Positions 1 to 8,311 of a stretch of 11,614 bases of DNA are shown here, in pieces. The stretch spans positions 1 through 11,614 of the forward strand of contig JAGRBM010000371.1 of assembly GCA_020434085.1 (NCBI GenBank), given 5' to 3'. This DNA comes from Chrysiogenia bacterium (lineage in GTDB: Bacteria > JAGRBM01). The stretch's first letter is position 1; each line of letters begins with the position of its first letter. The notes under the pieces were generated by a model. It ran no database searches. It saw nothing but the letters and a program-made list of their open reading frames with translations, and had not been told where the DNA came from. The translations under genes were made by a program, and so were the position numbers.

Positions 1-1104
1 GGCATCGAGGGCTTTGCCGAGGCCGAGGACCGGGTCGACACCTTCATTCAGGTGAGCCCCACCGAGGATGATCTGCTCGGCGCCAACGGGCGCAAGATGC
101 TCGCCGGGGTGCGCGCCCTCGAATGGAGCGGCGGGCCCGTGCCGCGCAACGCGCCCGGCTGCACCGGCCGCGCGATCTGCGTGCTGGGCTGCCCGGAAAA
201 GGCCAAGCGCGCGACGCATCTGTCCTACCTGCCGGTCGCCCGCGACCACGGCGCGCAGGTGCTGCTCAAAACCCCGGCGCAGAAGATCCGGCTTTCGGGA
301 AAGCGCGCCATCGGCGTCGAGGCGAAAAATGAGCGCGGCGAGTCGGTCATCATCGACGCCGGTCGCGTCGTCGTCGCCGGCGGCGCCGTGTTCACGCCGG
401 TGCTCCTGCAGAAAAGCGGCGTTACGACGCCGGGCATCGGCGAGAACCTGATGAGTCACCCCGGCTGCGCGCTGGCCGTGCACTACGACGAGCCCATCGA
501 CATGGGCCAGCAGGCCGTTCCCCAGAGCGTCTACAGCGACGAGTTTCTGGAATCCGACCGGATGATGTTCCTGCTGGGCAGCATCCCGCCGCACCTGACG
601 CTGCCCGCGCTGGCGGCGACCGGCATCCTGCGCAACGCCATCGAGCACAAGAACACCGGATTCTGGGGATGCCTGGTGCGCGACGCGCTGGGCAGGGGTG
701 AGGTACGTGCGACGAAGAAGGGCCGGGCGCTGCGCTATCAGGCAGGCGCCGAGGAGCGCGACATCATCCGCCGATCCTTTTTGAAGCTCGCCGCGCTGGC
801 CTTCGCCTCGGGCGCAAAGGCGGTGACGCCGCTCATGCTCGGATCGGTGCGCGCCACCAGCGTGAAGGAACTCGACCGCAAGCTCCCCAGAGAGCTTTCG
901 GCGCGCCGCCTCGTCGGCGGCAGCATCCACCCCATGGGCACCTGCGGCATCGGCCGGGTGTGCAACGCCGACGGCAGCGTGCGCGGCTACGAAAACCTCT
1001 ACGTGGGAGACGCCTCGCTCTTCCCCACTTCCATCGGCGTCAACCCGCAATACAGCATCATGAGTCTGGCGACGCTCGTCGCGGGGGGATTGCTGGAGGC
1101 CTGA
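1..1104 (+). CDS. GMC family FAD-dependent oxidoreductase, C-terminal part (5' end outside window)
   Basis: The frame is open from base 1 to the TGA at 1102-1104, giving 367 residues of a larger protein whose N-terminal FAD-binding GxGxxG region lies before the window. GMC enzymes oxidise alcohols, sugars or sterols with FAD. The C-terminal signature is clear: HPMGTC (His at residue 310 of this fragment) and GDASLFPTSIGVNPQ (Asn at residue 348) supply the usual catalytic His/Asn pair. A cysteine cluster C-x5-C-x3-C (residues 54, 60, 64) followed by PEKAKRATHLSYLP resembles the region in long-chain alcohol oxidase-like and related GMC proteins. The segment RVVVAGGAVFTPVLLQKSG is the typical GMC substrate/FAD-domain motif. 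The substrate cannot be read from sequence. A long-chain or sterol-type alcohol would fit the acyl-CoA dehydrogenases further right, but that is inference. The gene is convergent with the next one. Confidence 0.9.
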   Translation, partial: GIEGFAEAEDRVDTFIQVSPTEDDLLGANGRKMLAGVRALEWSGGPVPRNAPGCTGRAICVLGCPEKAKRATHLSYLPVARDHGAQVLLKTPAQKIRLSGKRAIGVEAKNERGESVIIDAGRVVVAGGAVFTPVLLQKSGVTTPGIGENLMSHPGCALAVHYDEPIDMGQQAVPQSVYSDEFLESDRMMFLLGSIPPHLTLPALAATGILRNAIEHKNTGFWGCLVRDALGRGEVRATKKGRALRYQAGAEERDIIRRSFLKLAALAFASGAKAVTPLMLGSVRATSVKELDRKLPRELSARRLVGGSIHPMGTCGIGRVCNADGSVRGYENLYVGDASLFPTSIGVNPQYSIMSLATLVAGGLLEA

Positions 1105-1105
1105 T

Positions 1106-1219
1106 TCGCTTCACGACACTGTCATTCTGAGCGCAGCGAAGAATCGGTTTGAAGCGGCAGTGGCATGCGACGACGCGATTCTTCGCTGCGCTCAGAATGA
1201 CAGAAATTGAGAGAAGCGA
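1106..1219. repeat. Dispersed palindromic repeat, copy 1 (perfect 28-bp inverted arms)
   Basis: Arms at 1119-1146 and 1176-1203 are perfect 28-bp inverted repeats separated by 29 bp. An outer pair, TCGCTTC at 1106-1112 and GAAGCGA at 1213-1219, extends the symmetry. The core reads GTCATTCTGAGCGCAGCGAA on the left arm. Translated on the minus strand it gives the peptide CHSERSEESR, which I recall as a common spurious translation in many bacterial genomes carrying this repeat. A second, diverged copy lies at 7006-7074. The element sits between two convergent genes, where its stem could end transcription from both sides although no clear U-run follows. A small separate hairpin (1225-1240, 6-bp stem, CAAG loop) directly follows the stop of the minus-strand gene. 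Confidence 0.85.
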
Positions 1220-1240
1220 CTAGCGGGGCGCAAGCGCTCC

Positions 1241-1993
1241 CTACATCACGCGGCGGAAGATCCCGATGACGTCGCTGTGGGTTGCCTTGAGGAGCTTCTT
1301 CCACGCGGCGCTCTCCTGCAGGCGAAGGGCCGCGCCCTGATCGGGAATTTCCCAGAGGGTCATGGCGTCGAAGAAGAGCGGGTATTCAAGATTCCGGGTG
1401 CCGGACTTTCCAAAGAGCGACTTCTTTTCACCGATGAGCTTGGCGATGGACTCGCCCGAAAAATGCAGGCGGCAGCCCAGTTCATCGGCGGCCTGTTCGA
1501 GGGCCGGGAGCTGACGCCCCAGCGCGCCCATCTCGATGCGGAACTGGTGGATGAGGTAGGTGCCGCGCCCGGACTTTCCGAATGGATTGCGCGGCGGCAT
1601 CGCGCCGCCGTCGGTGCGGCGGGTAAAGCCGAAGACGAAGTTTTTGAGGCCCAGGTTGCGGAAGGTGCTCACCGTGAGAAACCACGGATCGCCCAGCATC
1701 TTGAGAAACCCGCGCGCGCCCGGGTAGTGAACAATGGCCAGCACTTCCCGCGAGAGGGCGCGGTCTCCCGACAGGTGGGTGATGCGCTCACCCTTGAAGA
1801 GCAGGCGCCCGCCCACGCGCAGCACCGAGGGACTGACCAGCACGTTGTAGAGCCCGTATGCGCGCTTTACCCGGTAGTCGAACCAGTTGATCGCCCACAG
1901 CGGCGCGTCGATGTCGGCGCCCTCGCGGGTGGCGGCGATCCCGATCTTGCGGCCCGGTGAGATGCGGCGCAGGCGGCTGGGCAGTTTCTTCAT
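1241..1993 (-). CDS. Hypothetical protein with two ferredoxin-like (DUF1330/dimeric alpha-beta barrel-like) halves
   Basis: A 250-residue protein. The start is the ATG at 1991-1993 because GGAGGGAGC (1999-2007, minus strand) lies just upstream; the frame runs further upstream but without a comparable signal. Residues about 30-125 and 144-247 look like two versions of one fold. Each opens with a hydrophobic strand next to a charged or aromatic stretch (LWAINWFDYR; TYLIHQFRIE). A GGRLLFKGE/CRLHFSGE strand pair follows, and then a strand-helix unit ending in a position like LKMLGDPWF or RLQESAAWKKL. This pattern recalls DUF1330-like and EthD-like dimeric alpha-beta barrels, here as a fused pair. 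There is no signal peptide or membrane segment. I do not recognise the gene; the fold is an inference from pattern and the function is unknown. It is divergent from the cyclase gene. Confidence 0.75.
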   Translation of the reverse strand: MKKLPSRLRRISPGRKIGIAATREGADIDAPLWAINWFDYRVKRAYGLYNVLVSPSVLRVGGRLLFKGERITHLSGDRALSREVLAIVHYPGARGFLKMLGDPWFLTVSTFRNLGLKNFVFGFTRRTDGGAMPPRNPFGKSGRGTYLIHQFRIEMGALGRQLPALEQAADELGCRLHFSGESIAKLIGEKKSLFGKSGTRNLEYPLFFDAMTLWEIPDQGAALRLQESAAWKKLLKATHSDVIGIFRRVM

Positions 1994-2023
1994 GGGGCGC
2001 TCCCTCCGTCGTTGCAGCCTTAC

Positions 2024-2052
2024 TGCATAACCTGCAGGGTCGCCCGATTCAA
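2024..2052 (-). promoter_or_regulatory. Candidate sigma70-type promoter for the 1241-1993 gene
   Basis: On the minus strand TTGAAT (2047-2052) and TATGCA (2024-2029) are separated by exactly 17 bp and lie about 30 bp before the start codon. The boxes match the -35 consensus well and the -10 consensus only partly. Position in a divergent intergenic region supports it. Confidence 0.4.
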
Positions 2053-2072
2053 CGCACGGACCGACCGCGCGC

Positions 2073-2101
2073 TTGTCTGAAAGCCCCAGCGGGACCACAA
2101 T
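2073..2101 (+). promoter_or_regulatory. Candidate sigma70-type promoter for the diguanylate cyclase gene
   Basis: TTGTCT (2073-2078) and CACAAT (2096-2101) are spaced by 17 bp, each matching four of six consensus bases. Transcription would start near 2108, giving a leader of about 45 nt. It lies back to back with the minus-strand promoter candidate, about 20 bp apart. Confidence 0.4.
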
Positions 2102-2154
2102 CGACAGACGCCGGGGATCATTGAGCAGCACATCGAGGGAGCGAGCAGCGCGCG

Positions 2155-3315
2155 ATGGAGGAGCAATCGCAGGAGCGGGGGCGCTTTGCCCGGCTGATGG
2201 ACTTGGCCGGCCGTTCGCTCGACCGGCGTCCCATCGACCGGGCGTTGCTGCTCTGCGGAATCCTCACCGGCGCCCTGCTCGTCGTCCTTGCCGCCATGCT
2301 GCGCCTGCCCTATTCGCGCGTCGCCCATCTTCTCAATACCGCAGCCATCGAACCGGCCCAGTGCGCTGCCGCCCTGGGGGCGCTGGTCATGGGGGTGCTC
2401 TATCTGATCGGCCGGCGGCTCCGGCGGCGCCATGCCAAGGTATTCTGGTTCGAAGTCACGCTGGTCGAGCTCTACAACATCATCGTCATCACCGCCTTCT
2501 ACTTCACGGGTTTCTACGCCACCAACGGCACGGTCGCCTTCGCGCTGGGACTGATCGTCGCGCTCCCCCTGCTCGATCTGCGCGCACTGACCTACGGGGT
2601 GTGGACCTATCTCATCCTGCTGCCGGGGGTGTATCTGCTGGAGAACTTCAATGTCATCCCCCAGGCGCCGCTCTACAACGAGTTTCCAAAGTTCAGCAAT
2701 CCCGAATTGCAGCTCGTCGTGGAGACCGGGCGCATCGGCGGCACGTGGATCCTGTTGCTGCTCATCTGGATTGTCATGTCGCAGGTCTTCTCGCGCTGGC
2801 AGCAGCGCGAGGCCGAATTTCGTGAGCTCTCACAGACCGACTCGCTCACGGGCGTGATGAACCGCCGCCATTTCTTCGAGTCCTACGAAAAGGAATGCGT
2901 GCGCGCCCGGCGGCTCGATCGCCCGCTCAGCATGCTCATGTGCGACATCGACCACTTCAAGGACGTCAATGACACCTGGGGGCACGCCACCGGTGACGAC
3001 GTGCTCTTCATGGTAGCCCGCACCATGGAAGAGGGCCTGCGCGGCGGCGTCGATCTGCTCGCGCGCTTCGGCGGCGAGGAATTCATCGTCCTGCTTCCCG
3101 AGACCGATGGCGAGGGCGCGCGCGTTGTGGCCGAGCGCATTCGAGAGCGCGTGGGATCCCTGGTCTTCCGCGCGCAGGGGACGGATTTCTCCATCTCCAT
3201 CAGCCTGGGCGTCGCCACCGTGCGGGGCGAGTTCGACGCCGACACGGTTCTCGAACTCGCCGACCAGCATCTCTACCGCGCCAAGAAAAACGGCCGCAAC
3301 CGGGTCGAGGGGTAG
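2155..3315 (+). CDS. Membrane-bound diguanylate cyclase (GGDEF domain)
   Basis: A 386-residue protein that should make cyclic di-GMP from two GTP. An N-terminal cytoplasmic stretch is followed by about six hydrophobic segments (roughly residues 30-50, 71-88, 98-120, 125-141, 147-163, 196-212) forming a membrane sensor region I cannot assign to a named family. The GGDEF domain covers about 225-386. It has LTGVMNRRHF (231-240), a metal-binding region CDIDHFKDVND with Asp264, the active-site GGEEF at 306-310, and YRAKKNGRNRV near the end, so catalysis should be intact. The product-inhibition site is unusual: the residues before the active site read RGGVD, so Arg is four rather than three positions before Asp and the canonical RxxD is absent. 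The start is the ATG at 2155; GAGGGAGC (2135-2142) is a somewhat distant ribosome binding site. Confidence 0.93.
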   Translation: MEEQSQERGRFARLMDLAGRSLDRRPIDRALLLCGILTGALLVVLAAMLRLPYSRVAHLLNTAAIEPAQCAAALGALVMGVLYLIGRRLRRRHAKVFWFEVTLVELYNIIVITAFYFTGFYATNGTVAFALGLIVALPLLDLRALTYGVWTYLILLPGVYLLENFNVIPQAPLYNEFPKFSNPELQLVVETGRIGGTWILLLLIWIVMSQVFSRWQQREAEFRELSQTDSLTGVMNRRHFFESYEKECVRARRLDRPLSMLMCDIDHFKDVNDTWGHATGDDVLFMVARTMEEGLRGGVDLLARFGGEEFIVLLPETDGEGARVVAERIRERVGSLVFRAQGTDFSISISLGVATVRGEFDADTVLELADQHLYRAKKNGRNRVEG

Positions 3316-3340
3316 GGGGTGGCATGGCGGGGTTCGCGCC

Positions 3341-3349
3341 TGATATACT
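3341..3349 (+). promoter_or_regulatory. Extended -10 promoter for the MNT/HEPN pair
   Basis: TGATATACT contains an extended -10 element (TG, one base, TATACT at 3344-3349) without a good -35 box at the usual distance. Transcription would begin near 3356, leaving a short leader with GGAGAG at 3361-3366 before the ATG at 3373. It starts only 26 bp after the cyclase stop, so the toxin-antitoxin pair probably has its own promoter. Confidence 0.55.
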
Positions 3350-3372
3350 TCATTCCAAACGGAGAGGCGCGC

Positions 3373-3663
3373 ATGGAATTGCCGGCTGAAATTTCGACCA
3401 AACGGGAAGCCATTCTGGAAATGGCAGCGCGTCATGGTGCGCGCAATGTGCGGATTTTCGGTTCGGCTCTCCACGGCGATTTTGGTGACGAAAGCGACGT
3501 CGACCTTCTTGTCGAAATGGAAAGCGATCGCACCTTCTTTGACCGGGCCGCGCTCAAGGAAGATCTCGAGTCCCTGCTGGGTCGCCCGGTGGACGTTCTA
3601 ACCGAGGACTCGATCTACTGGCTGCTCAAACGAAAGATCATCCGTGAGGCGCGGGCACTTTGA
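3373..3663 (+). CDS. mntA: MntA-like minimal nucleotidyltransferase antitoxin
   Basis: A 96-residue MNT-domain protein. The hallmark of the polymerase-beta nucleotidyltransferase fold is present: FGSALHGDFGDESDVDLLVE with Gly30-Ser31 and the metal-binding pair Asp42/Asp44. A third acidic residue, Asp74 in RPVDVLTE, completes the catalytic triad. In characterised type VII systems MntA transfers AMP from ATP to a tyrosine of the HEPN toxin and so silences it. The ATG at 3373 is preferred because GGAGAG (3361-3366) precedes it and the -10 element at 3344-3349 lies inside the longer reading frame from 3319. Its TGA overlaps the start of the HEPN gene by 4 bp (TTGA, 3660-3663), which suggests translational coupling. 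The DNA is lower in G+C than both flanks. Confidence 0.9.
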   Translation: MELPAEISTKREAILEMAARHGARNVRIFGSALHGDFGDESDVDLLVEMESDRTFFDRAALKEDLESLLGRPVDVLTEDSIYWLLKRKIIREARAL

Positions 3664-4040
3664 AAGATCCGCGGGTCAATCTTGCGCAGGTGTTGGAAGC
3701 GGCTCGCAAAATCAGGGATTATACGCGCAAGGGCCGTGCTCATTTTCTCGGAGACCCACTGACGCAGGATGCCGTGATCCGAAATTTTCAGGTGATCGGC
3801 GAAGCGAGCAAGCGAATACCCGCCGATTATCGAAATGAACACCCCGATCTGCCGTGGTCCGGCATGGCAGGCTTTCGCAATGTGCTGGTGCACGATTACG
3901 ACTCTCTTGATCTTGCAGAAATCTGGCGGGTGATCGAGAAGGATGTGCCCGTGTTGATCGAGAAAGTCGAAGCACTCCTTCCGCCACTTGAAGAGCTCGA
4001 AAGAGAACTGGCTGAATCGGTCGAAGATCCCAATGCCTAG
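3660..4040 (+). CDS. hepT: HepT-like HEPN domain toxin (DUF86 family ribonuclease)
   Basis: A 126-residue all-alpha protein of the HEPN/DUF86 family. The ribonuclease motif Rx4HxY is intact: RNVLVHDY at residues 73-80, with Arg73 and His78 as the expected catalytic pair and Tyr80 matching the tyrosine that MntA modifies with AMP in studied systems. The helix before it (VIRNFQVIGEASKRIP) is typical of the family. The predicted role is RNA cleavage and growth arrest when MntA is lost. It starts with TTG at 3660, overlapping the mntA stop, with GAGG at 3646-3649 as a modest ribosome binding site. No other start gives the full domain. Together with mntA it forms a two-gene type VII toxin-antitoxin operon with the antitoxin first. 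Confidence 0.9.
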   Translation: MKDPRVNLAQVLEAARKIRDYTRKGRAHFLGDPLTQDAVIRNFQVIGEASKRIPADYRNEHPDLPWSGMAGFRNVLVHDYDSLDLAEIWRVIEKDVPVLIEKVEALLPPLEELERELAESVEDPNA

Positions 4041-4169
4041 CCCGTTGAGTTGCCCGTTATCCGAAGCCGCAAAGGCCACGGTTGCTTGGGGGTTCAGCTC
4101 TACGTCGGCTGCGGTTTGAAGAGGTCGCTGTCCCGGCCCCTGCCGATTGTGAACAGAGTGAAACAGCAG

Positions 4170-5765
4170 ATGCCCGACAAGTCCAGCGCGCGCAGACCGG
4201 CCGGCTCAAGCCCGTGGTGGTCGGGCGCCGTCATTTATCAGATCTACCCGCGCAGTTTTCAGGACGGCAACGGCGACGGGATCGGCGACCTGCCCGGCAT
4301 TACCCGGCGGCTCGACTACCTCCAGGGCCTGGGAGTCAACGCGCTCTGGCTCTCGCCGATCTTCGAGTCCCCCATGCACGACTTCGGCTACGACATCAGC
4401 GACTACCGCGCGATCGATTCGGTGTTCGGGACGCTCGAAGACTTCAGGACGCTGCTTCGCGAAGCCCGCCGCCGCGGGATTCGCATCATTCTCGACGGGG
4501 TGTTCAATCACACCTCGCATCTGCATCCCTGGTTTGTGGAGTCACGATCCTCGAAGACGAACCCGAAGCGCGACTGGTACATCTGGCGCCGCAAGCGAAA
4601 CAACTGGCTCTCGATCTTTGGCGGCGGCGCCTGGGAAAAGGATGCGACGACCGGCGAGTATTACCTGCATTCCTTTCTCAAAGAGCAGCCCGATCTCAAC
4701 TGGCGCAATCCCGAGGTCAAGGCCGCGGTATTTTCGGAGCTGAAATACTGGCTCGACATGGGCGTGGCCGGGTTTCGCTTCGACGTCATCAATTTTTTCT
4801 TCAAGGACGCGCAGTTCCGCGACAACCCCTTCGGGCTCGGGCCGACGCCGCGCCCCTATGATTGGCAGCGTCACATTTTTGATCGCAACCGGCCCGAACT
4901 GCACGAGCTGCTCGGGGAGCTCCGGGAACTGCTGGACCGCTACGATGCGATGATGGTGGGCGAGGTCTTTTCCGAAACCCCCGATGCGCGGCTGGCGGCA
5001 AGCTGTCTGGGCCGCGGGGACGAGCTTCATCTCTCCTTCGATTTCTCGCTCATGTACACCAAATGGAGCGCGGGTGCGTTTCGCGCGCGGTTGCGGGAGT
5101 ACCACGAGAGCATTCACGAGAAAGCCTGGCCCTGCACGGTGCTCTCAAACCACGACCAGCCCCGCAGCCTGACCCGGTTCGGGGGCAGGGATGCGCACGA
5201 GAGGGCCAAAGTGTTGGCAGCGCTCCTGATGACGATGCGTGGGACGCCGTTCCTCTACTACGGTGAGGAAATCGGGATGCGCGACCTGAAGATTCGCCGG
5301 AGCGAAATCGTCGATCCGGTGGGAAAGAAATACTGGCCCTTCCACAAGGGGCGCGACCCGGCGCGCACGCCCATGCAGTGGTCGGGCTCCGAGCATGCCG
5401 GTTTTTCTTCGGCGAGGCCCTGGCTACCCGTGCACCCGGAGTTCGGGATGTGCAATGTGGAACGGCAGCGCGACGATCCGGACTCGCTGCTGAGCTTCCA
5501 CAAACGCCTGATCGCCTGCCGCAAGGACCACCGGGCCCTGCGCGAGGGCGGTCTCAAAATTGAAAACGGAAATCGCGGCGCGGAAGATGTCCTGATCTAT
5601 CACCGGGACGAGCTGAGCGTGGTGCTCAACTTCTCGAATCGCAGCAAAGCCATCGAAATCCCGCGTCCCGGCAAGGTGGTGTTCTCAACGCACCGGGACG
5701 CGGGCGCTGCGCTTGGCGACGGGGCCTGGGCCTACCCGTATGAGGCGACGATTTATGCGTGCTGA
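4170..5765 (+). CDS. GH13 family alpha-glucosidase / oligo-1,6-glucosidase
   Basis: A 531-residue cytoplasmic glycoside hydrolase of family 13, most like the oligo-1,6-glucosidase and alpha-glucosidase group. It starts with WWSGAVIYQIYPRSFQDGNG (residues 16-35) and has the four conserved regions: DGVFNHTS (109-116), GFRFDVIN with nucleophile Asp205, GEVFSE with acid/base Glu265, and SNHDQPR with Asp329. QPDLNWRNPEV (173-183) is also characteristic. A valine directly after the nucleophile (DVIN) is the residue linked in isomaltase-type enzymes to alpha-1,6 rather than alpha-1,4 preference, so isomalto-oligosaccharides are likely substrates (inference). There is no signal peptide. The start is uncertain: the ATG at 4170 leaves a normal N-terminus, the GTG at 4158 is an alternative, and the frame runs back to 4050. 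None has a strong ribosome binding site. No sugar transporter or regulator is adjacent. Confidence 0.9.
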   Translation: MPDKSSARRPAGSSPWWSGAVIYQIYPRSFQDGNGDGIGDLPGITRRLDYLQGLGVNALWLSPIFESPMHDFGYDISDYRAIDSVFGTLEDFRTLLREARRRGIRIILDGVFNHTSHLHPWFVESRSSKTNPKRDWYIWRRKRNNWLSIFGGGAWEKDATTGEYYLHSFLKEQPDLNWRNPEVKAAVFSELKYWLDMGVAGFRFDVINFFFKDAQFRDNPFGLGPTPRPYDWQRHIFDRNRPELHELLGELRELLDRYDAMMVGEVFSETPDARLAASCLGRGDELHLSFDFSLMYTKWSAGAFRARLREYHESIHEKAWPCTVLSNHDQPRSLTRFGGRDAHERAKVLAALLMTMRGTPFLYYGEEIGMRDLKIRRSEIVDPVGKKYWPFHKGRDPARTPMQWSGSEHAGFSSARPWLPVHPEFGMCNVERQRDDPDSLLSFHKRLIACRKDHRALREGGLKIENGNRGAEDVLIYHRDELSVVLNFSNRSKAIEIPRPGKVVFSTHRDAGAALGDGAWAYPYEATIYAC

Positions 5766-5799
5766 GTGAGAGGGCGCGTAACGAGACGAGCCGCAAACA

Positions 5800-5829
5800 A
5801 AAAGCCCGCCCCTTTGGGGGCGGGCTTTT
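5800..5829. terminator. Bidirectional rho-independent terminator
   Basis: The 13-bp arms AAAAGCCCGCCCC (5800-5812) and GGGGCGGGCTTTT (5817-5829) are perfectly complementary around a TTTG loop. The stem is followed by a T-rich run on the plus strand (to 5835) and by a T-run on the minus strand. It lies between the convergent glucosidase and dehydrogenase genes and should serve both. Confidence 0.92.
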
Positions 5830-5858
5830 CTTTTTGCCAATGAAACGGGCGGTGCCTG

Positions 5859-6989
5859 TTACGCGGCGCCGATGAGGGCGTCGGCCAGGGCGCGGCGGTG
5901 GTGGATGGCATCGCCGAAGAGGAACTGGTTGTGGCGGTTGCGCTTGAAGTAGAGGTGCACGTCGCACTCCCAGGTGAAGCCGATGCCGCCGTGGTACTGG
6001 ACGGCGCGGTCGCCGGCGAAGGTGCCGGCGTCGCTGGCCTTGGCCTTGGCCATGCGGGCGAAGGTCTCGGCGTTCTCGGGCTCGGTATCGATGGCGCACG
6101 CGGCGTTGTAGACCAGGCTGCGGGCCTTGTCGATGTCGAGCATGACGTTGACGATGCCGTGCTTGACCGCCTGGAAGAAACCGATGGGGCGACCGAACTG
6201 CTCGCGCACCTTGGCGTATTCGTTGGCGGTCTGCAGGAGCCACTCGCCAGAGCCGACGAGGTCGGCGCTGATCACGGTGAGGATGCCGGGGGTGGCGGCG
6301 GTGATCGCCTTGACGCCGTCGGTGCTCACGGTGGCGGCGGGCTCGGTGCCGTTGAAGCTCACGCGGGCCTGGTCGCGGGTGAGGTCCACGATGTGGTCGG
6401 GATCGATCTTGACCCCGGCGGCCTCGGCGCTCACGACGTGGAGGCTGACCTTGTTGCCGTCTTTTGCGGAGACCAGGAAGCTGCGCACCTTGCGCGCGTC
6501 CTGCACGAAGCTCGCGGTGCCCGAGAGCTTGCCGTCCTTGAAGGTGACGTCGGTATCGGCCGGGTCCCAGCTACCATCGGCGTTGGTGATCGCCAGCGAC
6601 ATGGACTCGCCCTCGGCGATCTTGCCGAGCCAGGCCTTGGCCTCATCGGTGCCGCACTCGCGCAGCACCAGGGTGGCATTGATCGTGGGAACGAGCGGCG
6701 AGGGCCAGGCCGCGCGGCCGATTTCCTCGCACAGGGCGGCGACCGCCACCATGCTCATGCCCACGCCGCCGGCCTCTTCGGGAACGGCCAGCGCGGTCCA
6801 TCCCAGCTCGACGGCCTTGTCCCACTGGGACTCTTCCCACAGGCACTCGGGGTCACGTTCGGGATCGGGGTTGCCGGCCACCAGGCCGCGCAGTTTTTCC
6901 ACGTTGCAGTGCTCGGCCAGAAATTTCTTGGCCATGTCGCGCATCTGCTTCTCATCATCACCGAATCCAAAGTCTTTGGGCTGTGCCAT
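5859..6989 (-). CDS. Acyl-CoA dehydrogenase family protein, short form lacking the usual catalytic Glu
   Basis: A 376-residue acyl-CoA dehydrogenase-fold protein. An N-terminal helical domain includes LGWTALAVPEEAGGVG (62-77). The C-terminal domain has the FAD-binding stretch KVREQFGRPIGFFQAVKH (260-277) and GGIGFTWE (334-341). The catalytic base of this superfamily sits either in a C-terminal YEGT-type motif or in the isovaleryl-CoA dehydrogenase position. Here the first place reads FLFGDA (356-361) and the second reads SADLVG (241-246), so neither has Glu. Comparable proteins in actinobacterial steroid degradation (the ChsE family) work as partners in alpha2-beta2 enzymes, and that is the likely role here with one of the upstream long forms. 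The start at 6989 is chosen because AAGGAAGG lies just upstream; an in-frame ATG at 7010 has no such signal. It is the last gene before the shared terminator. Confidence 0.88.
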   Translation of the reverse strand: MAQPKDFGFGDDEKQMRDMAKKFLAEHCNVEKLRGLVAGNPDPERDPECLWEESQWDKAVELGWTALAVPEEAGGVGMSMVAVAALCEEIGRAAWPSPLVPTINATLVLRECGTDEAKAWLGKIAEGESMSLAITNADGSWDPADTDVTFKDGKLSGTASFVQDARKVRSFLVSAKDGNKVSLHVVSAEAAGVKIDPDHIVDLTRDQARVSFNGTEPAATVSTDGVKAITAATPGILTVISADLVGSGEWLLQTANEYAKVREQFGRPIGFFQAVKHGIVNVMLDIDKARSLVYNAACAIDTEPENAETFARMAKAKASDAGTFAGDRAVQYHGGIGFTWECDVHLYFKRNRHNQFLFGDAIHHRRALADALIGAA

Positions 6990-7005
6990 TGTCTTTTCCT
7001 TCCTT

Positions 7006-7074
7006 GTCATTCTGAGCCGGAGGCGAAGAATCGGTGCCGTGTCAGCGCGATCCTTCGGCTGCGCTCAGGATGAC
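7006..7074. repeat. Dispersed palindromic repeat, copy 2 (diverged)
   Basis: Arms at 7006-7033 and 7048-7074 form an imperfect inverted repeat related to the perfect element at 1119-1203. The left arm starts GTCATTCTGAGCC and contains GCGAAGAATCG; the right arm contains TCCTTCGGCTGCGCTCAGGA. The loop is 14 bp instead of 29. It occupies the gap between two co-directional dehydrogenase genes, just ahead of the ribosome binding site of the downstream one, so it would be transcribed as a stem in the mRNA leader. Confidence 0.8.
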
Positions 7075-7087
7075 GCCCTTGCGGGCG

Positions 7088-7090
<3 letters not shown>
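7071..7090 (-). other. Hairpin overlapping the stop codon of the middle dehydrogenase gene
   Basis: TGACGCCC (7071-7078) and GGGCGTCA (7083-7090) form a perfect 8-bp stem with a 4-base loop. The minus-strand TGA stop is inside the stem. There is no U-run after it, so it is not a standard terminator. It directly abuts the palindromic repeat and may stabilise the upstream message or weaken read-through to the last gene. Confidence 0.5.

Positions 7091-8311
<1,221 letters not shown>

Noticed and set aside
1122-1304. Small minus-strand protein containing CHSERSEESR
   Set aside because: It is produced by translating the palindromic repeat and is a known type of spurious call.
1277-1960. 227-residue plus-strand open frame antisense to the 1241-1993 gene
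   Set aside because: It has no ribosome binding site and its composition is typical of an antisense shadow. The minus-strand gene has a strong start signal.
2073-2825. 250-residue plus-strand frame overlapping the cyclase
   Set aside because: It is Ala/Arg/Pro-rich and out of frame with the intact GGDEF gene. Its start overlaps the promoter candidate.
3319-3372. Longer N-terminus of MntA starting at 3319
   Set aside because: The -10 element and the GGAGAG ribosome binding site lie inside this stretch, and MNT homologues do not need the extra 18 residues.
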